A stretch of 51,992 nucleotides of DNA from Planctomycetota bacterium (GTDB lineage: Bacteria; Planctomycetota; J058; JAJDCQ01). The notes below the pieces were generated by a model. That model did no database searches. It worked only from the letters and a program-made list of their open reading frames with translations, and was not told the DNA's origin. Below, in pieces: positions 47,820-51,992 of the stretch; within the stretch, counting starts at the first letter, position 1, and every line of letters starts with the position of its first letter. The stretch is taken from NCBI GenBank assembly GCA_029260755.1, contig JAJDCQ010000233.1, forward strand, positions 1 to 51,992, read 5' to 3'. Both the position numbers and the translations under genes were made by a program.

Positions 47820-48310
47820 GCCGTGCCGGGGGCCGTGGCCGTGCCGTGCCGTGCCCGTCGGCCGTAGCCGTCGACCGTAGCCGTCGACCGTGATCCGCCT
47901 CCGCGGACCGTTCCCGCTGTCCGCCGTCCGCTGTCCGCTTCCGCCGTCCGCTGTCCGCCGTCCGCTGTCCGCCGTTCCGCTGTCCGCTGTCCGCCGTCCG
48001 CTGTCCGCCGTCCGCTGTCCGCTGTCCGCTTTCCGCCGTCCGCTGTCCGCTGTCCGCTTCCGCCGACGGGGCCTCTCGCCGTGTCCGCGGACCGCTGGCC
48101 GCAGGCAGAATCGGTCCACGGTAGCGATCCGCGGGAGCGGTCGGCGGGAGCGGTCGGCGGGAGCGGTCCGCGGAGGCGGTCCGCGGTGGCGGTCCGCGGT
48201 GGCGGTCAGCGGTAGCGGTCCGCGGTGGCGGTCGGCGGAGACGGTCCACGGTCCACGGGCACGGGCACGGTCCACGGTCCACGGTCACGGGCAGGGGCAC
48301 GGGCGCGGAG
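47820..48310. repeat. Inverted CCG(N3-4) array pair between convergent genes
   Basis: The left arm (47820-48070) is built of CCGCTGT, CCGCCGT and related 6-7-mers; the right arm (48115-48310) is the opposite strand type with 13-bp units such as CGGTCCGCGGTGG. The end of each arm next to a gene has CGTGCCCGTG-type units, then GACCGT units, then CCGCTGTCCG units. No credible ORF was seen. It fills the 509-bp gap between kinase 2 and the TPR-like protein gene. Confidence 0.85.
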
Positions 48311-48325
48311 GGTGAGTCGCCTCCG

Positions 48326-50257
48326 TCAGTGGGTGAGCTCGTCGATCACGAGATGCGGAAACGCGAGCGCCGCGGCGTTCAGAAGCCGGGCGTGCGCGAA
48401 CGCCGCCTCTCGGACCTCGGGGTCGGCCAGCCCGATCGTCACGAGCGCGATCCGGAGGGTGTCGAGCTCGAGCGGGAGGGCGACGATGCTCTCGACGCTC
48501 GGCCGCGCCTCGCCTCGGAGCAGCCGCGCGAGCTCCCGCTCTCCGCGGTCACGTTCCGCGAACGCCGCGATGGCCTGTTCCAGGAGCCGGCGGGCGCGTG
48601 GTCCGTCGCCGGCCCGGGCGGCCACCGCGTGGCCGAGGAGGAGCCACTCGGCCATCGCGTACGGGCCGAGGAGCTCTTCCACGGTCGCCCCGTCGCCCTG
48701 GATGACCGCGAGCTTCCACGCCGCGTCGTCGTCGCCGACCTCTGCGAGGGCGCGGGCCGCCTCGACGAAGGCGTCCCGGTCGCGCTTCGCCTCGGCGAGG
48801 TGAAGCGCGTGCAGCCGTCGAAAGTAGACGAACTCGGATGCGGGCGGCTCGGTGAGCCAGAGCCCGCGCAAGCCGGCGTAGAGGTCGCCCCAGACGCTCT
48901 CGGCCTCCTCGTCCATCCCGAGGGCCACGAGCCTCCGAACCTGCGCTCCGGTGCGCTCGTCGTCGATCGGCATCGCGGCGACGTGCTCCTTCTCGCGCTC
49001 GATCACCTCGGCCGTCCGGCCGAGGGCCGCGAGGGCTTCGTTCGCGTCGTCGCGGAAGTCGGCGTTCTCGGGCACGGCGGCGGCGGCCCGCTCGAGCCGC
49101 TCGAGCGCCTCCTCGAAGCGACCGACGCGGAGCAGCCGCCGCCCGCGCGCGTTCTCCGCGTGCGGGCTCGGCGTCGCCCCGCTCACCGCCCTCCCGACGA
49201 GGCGCTCGATCTCGCCCGGGTCGCGGCTCACGCGCGCCGTGAGGTAGGCCAGGTCGCCGTCGTCCGGCGACTGCTCGAGGAGCGCCCGGTACTCGGCGCC
49301 GAGATCGCGCTCGGGCTCGAGAAGGGTCACCGCGTCCTGCCAACGCTCGTGCCAGCCGACGCGCACGGGCCGAGCCTCGAGGCCGGGCTCGAGGAGCTCG
49401 CGCACGCCCTCGGGCGCGACGAGCTGGGTGAGGATCTCCAGCGGCTCGGGGTCGGCCGGGCGCCACGCCGAACGATCTCGAAAGAGACGCGCGAGCCGCT
49501 CCGCGTCGTCGGGAGCCGACGAGACCATCACGGCGGCCAGCCGGTGCAGCGGGAGCCCATCGACGACGATGATCCTCGACTCGAGGCTATGCGAGATCCC
49601 CGGCTGAGCCCGCATCTTCTCGGGGAACCAGCCGATGAAGCCCACGCGGTCGACCTCGTGGAGAAGCGCGCCGTAGTGGAAGCTCGTCGGAGCCGGCGGA
49701 GGCGTCCCGAGCGGTGGGCTGCCGTAGATCGCCTCCTCACGGGCCAGGACGGCGACCCTGTCGGGGTTGACGACCAGCGTGTGCCCGCGGAGCTGCCTCG
49801 CATCGATCGTGAGGGTCGAGGGCGTGAAGAGGACCGCGCTGCCGATCGGCGCGATCGACACATCGAGGCTCTCGCCCTCCATCGCGAGGCGCACCTGCTC
49901 GAAGTCGCCCGGAGCGATCGTCACCGAAACCGCGCCGACCCGAGCGTCATAGGGAACATCGAGCCCGTTGCAGACCCACAGAGTGACGACCCGAGGGCTC
50001 CCCTCGAGGACGATCAGGACGACGAAGACCAGACCGACCAGCCCGGATGCGACGGCCAGGAGGATCGGCCACCGACTCTGAGGCTTCGCCCGGTGGCGGT
50101 CGGCGAGCGAGCGGCGGAGGTTCCGTCCGGAGACGGATGGACGCGAAGCCACGCCCTCCTCGGGGCCGGGCGTCTCGCCGGCGGGCGCCGTCGGAGGATC
50201 CGAGGGGGGCGCGGTCGGGAAGTCGTCAGCCGGAGACGAATCGTCTTGCGCGTCCAT
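48326..50257 (-). CDS. Single-pass membrane protein with a TPR-like outside region
   Basis: 643 aa, family unknown. The N-terminal 62 residues are Pro/Asp-rich and cytoplasmic, followed by TM 63-84 (ILLAVASGLVGLVFVVLIVL). The next 100 residues (VTLWVCNGLDVPYDARVGAV and SVTIAPGDFEQVRLAMEGE split) look like a small beta-sandwich. From about 320 to the end the chain is helical with repeats such as LLRVGRFEEALERLERAAAAVP and ENADFRDDANEALAALGR, consistent with TPRs. It lies next to the kinase pair, but convergent, and could be a target or partner. Both ends abut CCG arrays that form an inverted pair around the gene. No signal peptide. Confidence 0.82.
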   Translation of the reverse strand: MDAQDDSSPADDFPTAPPSDPPTAPAGETPGPEEGVASRPSVSGRNLRRSLADRHRAKPQSRWPILLAVASGLVGLVFVVLIVLEGSPRVVTLWVCNGLDVPYDARVGAVSVTIAPGDFEQVRLAMEGESLDVSIAPIGSAVLFTPSTLTIDARQLRGHTLVVNPDRVAVLAREEAIYGSPPLGTPPPAPTSFHYGALLHEVDRVGFIGWFPEKMRAQPGISHSLESRIIVVDGLPLHRLAAVMVSSAPDDAERLARLFRDRSAWRPADPEPLEILTQLVAPEGVRELLEPGLEARPVRVGWHERWQDAVTLLEPERDLGAEYRALLEQSPDDGDLAYLTARVSRDPGEIERLVGRAVSGATPSPHAENARGRRLLRVGRFEEALERLERAAAAVPENADFRDDANEALAALGRTAEVIEREKEHVAAMPIDDERTGAQVRRLVALGMDEEAESVWGDLYAGLRGLWLTEPPASEFVYFRRLHALHLAEAKRDRDAFVEAARALAEVGDDDAAWKLAVIQGDGATVEELLGPYAMAEWLLLGHAVAARAGDGPRARRLLEQAIAAFAERDRGERELARLLRGEARPSVESIVALPLELDTLRIALVTIGLADPEVREAAFAHARLLNAAALAFPHLVIDELTH

Positions 50258-50269
50258 CGGTGACTCCGC

Positions 50270-50582
50270 TCTCCGCTTCCGCGGTCCGCGCCCGTGCCCG
50301 TGTCCGTGCCCGTGACCGTGATCCGATTCCGCTGACCGTTACCGCTGACCGCTACCGCTGACCGCTACCGCTGACCGCTGACCGCTGACCGCTACCGCTA
50401 CCGCTAACCGCTACCGCTGACCGCTGACCGCTACCGCTACCGCTGTCCGTGTCCGCTGTCCGTGTCCGCTGTCCGTGTCCGCTGTCCGTGTCCGCTGTCC
50501 GTGTCCGCTGTCCGTGTCCGCTGTCCGTGTCCGCTGTCCGTGTCCGCTGTCCGCTGTCCGTGTCCGCTGTCCGCTGTCCGAC
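50270..50582. repeat. CCG(N3-4) array, one orientation
   Basis: Starts with CGCCCGTGCCCGTG next to the 5' end of the TPR-like gene, runs through CCGTGATCCG and CCGCTGACCGCTACCG units, then ends with 13-bp units CCGCTGTCCGTGT repeated many times. A 40-bp stretch (near 50317-50356) aligns with 47887-47928 of the first array at most positions, so the arrays share an origin. It replaces any recognisable promoter before the TPR-like gene. The rest of 50258-50620 holds nothing else. Confidence 0.85.
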
Positions 50583-50620
50583 TCAGTTGACCGCCGACGG
50601 CCTCCGCCGGCCGGGGTGGA

Positions 50621-51025
50621 TCATCCGAACTTCGTCAGAGCGTTCATCGTGGCGAAGTTCAACACGAGGAGGAGCGCGAGATGGAACGCGAGCATCGCGA
50701 ATCCGAAGGCCGGACGTCGGCGCGCGAATCGGGCGCTGGCGACCAGGCCGATCACGCCGAGGATCAGGGCGGTGAACGACAGCGCGGGCGAGAAGACGAA
50801 CCTCACCGGTGGAGGGTCGCCGCAGGTCATGGTGAGGCCCGCCCAGAAGCGCGCGGAGGCCGCCCCCACGAGGGTCGCCACGACGAGGGTCCAGACGGCG
50901 AGCTTGAGCGCACCGAGCAGGTCGCCGAGCGGGTCGCACGACTTCGGGCGATCGGTCGCCCGGGGAGACCACCGGATGAGGATCTTCGAGAGTCGTCGGC
51001 CGACGCGGGCTCGCAGCTTGGTCAT
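50621..51025 (-). CDS. Small membrane protein of unknown function
   Basis: 134 aa. The basic N-terminus (about 1-25, rich in Arg) is followed by three likely TM segments: LKLAVWTLVVATLVGAASA, LSFTALILGVIGLVASA and AFGFAMLAFHLALLLVLNFA. A Cys pair (CDP near 30 and TCGDPP near 72) may matter. No family was recognised. ATG at 51025. It sits between two CCG arrays of opposite orientation (50270-50582 and 51183-51462). Confidence 0.72.
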   Translation of the reverse strand: MTKLRARVGRRLSKILIRWSPRATDRPKSCDPLGDLLGALKLAVWTLVVATLVGAASARFWAGLTMTCGDPPPVRFVFSPALSFTALILGVIGLVASARFARRRPAFGFAMLAFHLALLLVLNFATMNALTKFG

Positions 51026-51100
51026 GCCGTGAGTATGCCATCGCCGAAGGGAGCGGGCACGGCCGGAGAGCCGACGGGCCGCCCCGAAGGGCGGCCCGGG

Positions 51101-51143
51101 CTACGGGGCCCGGACGGGGAGCTGGAGGCGCCAGAGGAGCGCC
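51101..51143 (-). pseudogene. 3' fragment of a four-helix-bundle gene
   Basis: The last 14 codons of a four-helix-bundle gene (ALLWRLQLPVRAP, stop) lie here without any upstream body. The fragment is part of a 90-bp segment (51054-51143) that matches 51453-51542 at 87 of 90 positions, including the terminator hairpin (51076-51097 here). It is the remnant of a duplication of the intact gene's 3' end or of a lost paralogue. Confidence 0.8.
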
Positions 51144-51182
51144 TGGCGTTCGCCCGGTCAGACGCGGAGACGGAGACGACGC

Positions 51183-51462
51183 GTCAGCGGTGGCGCACGA
51201 CGGAAGCGGACCGCGGGAGCGGACCGCGGGAGCGGACCGCGGTGGCGGACCGCGGGAGCGGACCGCGGGAGCGGACCGCGGGAGCGGACCGCGGGAGCGG
51301 ACCGCGGGAGCGGACCGCGGGAGCGGACCGCGGTGGCGGACCGCGGTGGCGGTCAGCGGGGGCGGTCAGCGGGGGCGGTCAACGGGAGCGGGCCGCGGTG
51401 ACGGTCGGCGGGCACGGGCACGGGCACGGTCCACGGGCACGGTCCACGGGCACGGGCACGGC
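51183..51462. repeat. CCG(N3-4) array, 13-bp tandem units
   Basis: About 11-12 tandem copies of a 13-bp unit (GAGCGGACCGCGG, some GTGG variants) from about 51204 to 51355, then degenerate units, then CACGGGCACGG and CACGGTCCACGGG next to the four-helix-bundle gene's terminator. The strand type is opposite to the array at 50270-50582. It separates the two copies of the 90-bp duplicated segment. No credible ORF was seen. Confidence 0.87.
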
Positions 51463-51474
51463 CGGAGGGCCGAC

Positions 51475-51496
51475 GGGCCGCCCCGAAGGGCGGCCC
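51475..51496 (-). terminator. Hairpin terminator of the four-helix-bundle gene
   Basis: Minus-strand stem GGGCCGCCC/GGGCGGCCC with a TTCG loop closed by C-G, an unusually stable hairpin 4 nt beyond the stop codon. No T-tract follows. An identical hairpin lies at 51076-51097 in the duplicated fragment. Confidence 0.7.
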
Positions 51497-51499
51497 GGG

Positions 51500-51829
51500 C
51501 TACGGGGCCCGGGCGGGGAACTGGAGGCGCCAGAGGAGCGCCCCGCAGCGGTCGGCGAGGGCGAGGGCGGGATCGACCTTCGAGGCGGGAGCATCGGCGA
51601 AGTCGAGGACGAGCTCGAGGACGGCCTTCACCTCCTGGCAGCTCGCGTAGGCGACGGAGTAGAGATGGGCCTGGTCCCGGCCCCGCCGGCCGGCGCCTTC
51701 GGCGAGGTTGAGGTGGACCGACATCGCCGCCCGGCGCAGCTCGTCCGCCAGCTTCCGTTCCCGCATCCGCTCCGCCACGACCCGGCAAGCCCGAGCCAGC
51801 TCTCGTGTCACGCCTCGTGCTTCGAACAT
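51500..51829 (-). CDS. Four-helix-bundle protein (23S rRNA IVS / S23 family)
   Basis: 109 aa. Family known from proteins encoded in 23S rRNA intervening sequences and from the Avd subunit of diversity-generating retroelements; the cellular role of stand-alone copies is unclear. The helix-2 signature MSVHLNLAEGAGRRGRDQ (residues 36-53) is the SVxxNIAEGxxR motif of the family, and YSVAYASCQEVKAVLELVLDF follows as usual. The ATG at 51829 has AGGAG five bases upstream; the alternative GTG at 51835 would overlap the ribosome binding site. A 140-bp imperfect palindrome lies directly upstream (51853-51992). No reverse transcriptase or variable repeat is in view. Confidence 0.9.
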   Translation of the reverse strand: MFEARGVTRELARACRVVAERMRERKLADELRRAAMSVHLNLAEGAGRRGRDQAHLYSVAYASCQEVKAVLELVLDFADAPASKVDPALALADRCGALLWRLQFPARAP

Positions 51830-51852
51830 CGCCACTCCTTTCGGAAGGCCGC

Positions 51853-51992
51853 CCCACGCGGCCCGTTTTCACCCCGACAAGGCGAGAGCGCCGTGACGAA
51901 CGGCGCGACCGGAAGCCTGCATCGGCAAGCCCAAGGCAACTCGCGCCGTTCGGCGCGGCGGTCTCGCCAAAGGGTGAAACGGGCCGCGTGGG
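51853..51992. repeat. 140-bp imperfect palindrome upstream of the four-helix-bundle gene
   Basis: The left arm from 51853 (CCCACGCGGCCCGTTTTCAC) pairs with the right end (GTGAAACGGGCCGCGTGGG), followed inward by GGCGAGA/TCTCGCC and GAACGGCGCGA/TCGCGCCGTTC. Roughly 55 bp pair per side with small bulges. The centre (51913-51935) is short. The window ends exactly at the outer edge, so it may extend. No attC-type GTTRRRY/RYYYAAC pair was found. It reads as a long hairpin in the leader or promoter region of the gene. Confidence 0.8.

Noticed and set aside
47820..51462. CRISPR array
   Set aside because: Units are 6, 7 or 13 bp with no spacers of unique sequence, and there are no cas genes.
51500..51829. 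Avd protein of a diversity-generating retroelement
   Set aside because: Same fold family, but no reverse transcriptase, template repeat or variable repeat is visible in the window.
51853..51992. Integron attC site
   Set aside because: The palindrome lacks the GTTRRRY/RYYYAAC ends and there is no integrase or cassette series.

Overview
The window is a very GC-rich (roughly 70% by eye) bacterial chromosome segment, densely coded, with few phage- or plasmid-type genes. The gene content points to a diderm with complex signalling. It holds five membrane-linked sensors or kinases: one histidine kinase and four Hanks-type Ser/Thr kinases, one of which carries about 21 WD40 repeats. It also holds heptose-LPS genes, BamD- and LptE-like outer-membrane lipoproteins, secreted PQQ-type beta-propeller and prenyltransferase-like toroid proteins, and arrays of 9-bp intergenic palindromes. 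I read this as probably Planctomycetota; Myxococcota is the main alternative. No rRNA, tRNA or CRISPR was recognised.

Left part (1-13.5 kb): a tRNA-modification operon (cysteine desulfurase, thiI, queA, minus strand) diverges from a split heptose kinase/adenylyltransferase pair (plus strand). Then come a repeat-rich lipoprotein, a small beta-sandwich protein, a metallophosphoesterase followed by a six-helix membrane protein, a cytoplasmic protein with a PEP-synthase-type ATP-grasp domain, and glutamate dehydrogenase with a clear promoter and terminator.

Centre (13.5-30.6 kb): a DUF2225-like secreted protein with a histidine kinase; the 1514-aa WD40 kinase; a 365-bp MITE-like element built of nested palindromes; a small hypothetical gene; a second large kinase; then a same-strand series CNNM/CorC-like protein, recO, bamD-like, lptE-like.

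Right-centre (30.8-45.3 kb): a run of five minus-strand genes for envelope or secreted proteins (PQQ propeller, alpha/alpha toroid, DUF4175-like membrane protein, giant coiled-coil ORF with an internal signal peptide, second toroid). Upstream of it is a secreted 978-aa protein that joins a proprotein-convertase P-domain to a phosphohistidine and ATP-grasp module resembling plant glucan water dikinase. I consider this block and that protein the strongest candidates for undescribed biology.

Right end (45.5-52 kb): two tandem tail-anchored kinases, a single-pass TPR-like protein, a small membrane protein and a four-helix-bundle (23S rRNA IVS-type) protein. They are separated by long arrays of CCG(N3-4) units, commonly 13 bp (7+6), arranged as inverted partners around genes. 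The four-helix-bundle gene lies next to a 140-bp imperfect palindrome, and its 3' end is duplicated 399 bp away. This end looks like a hotspot of repeat-driven rearrangement.
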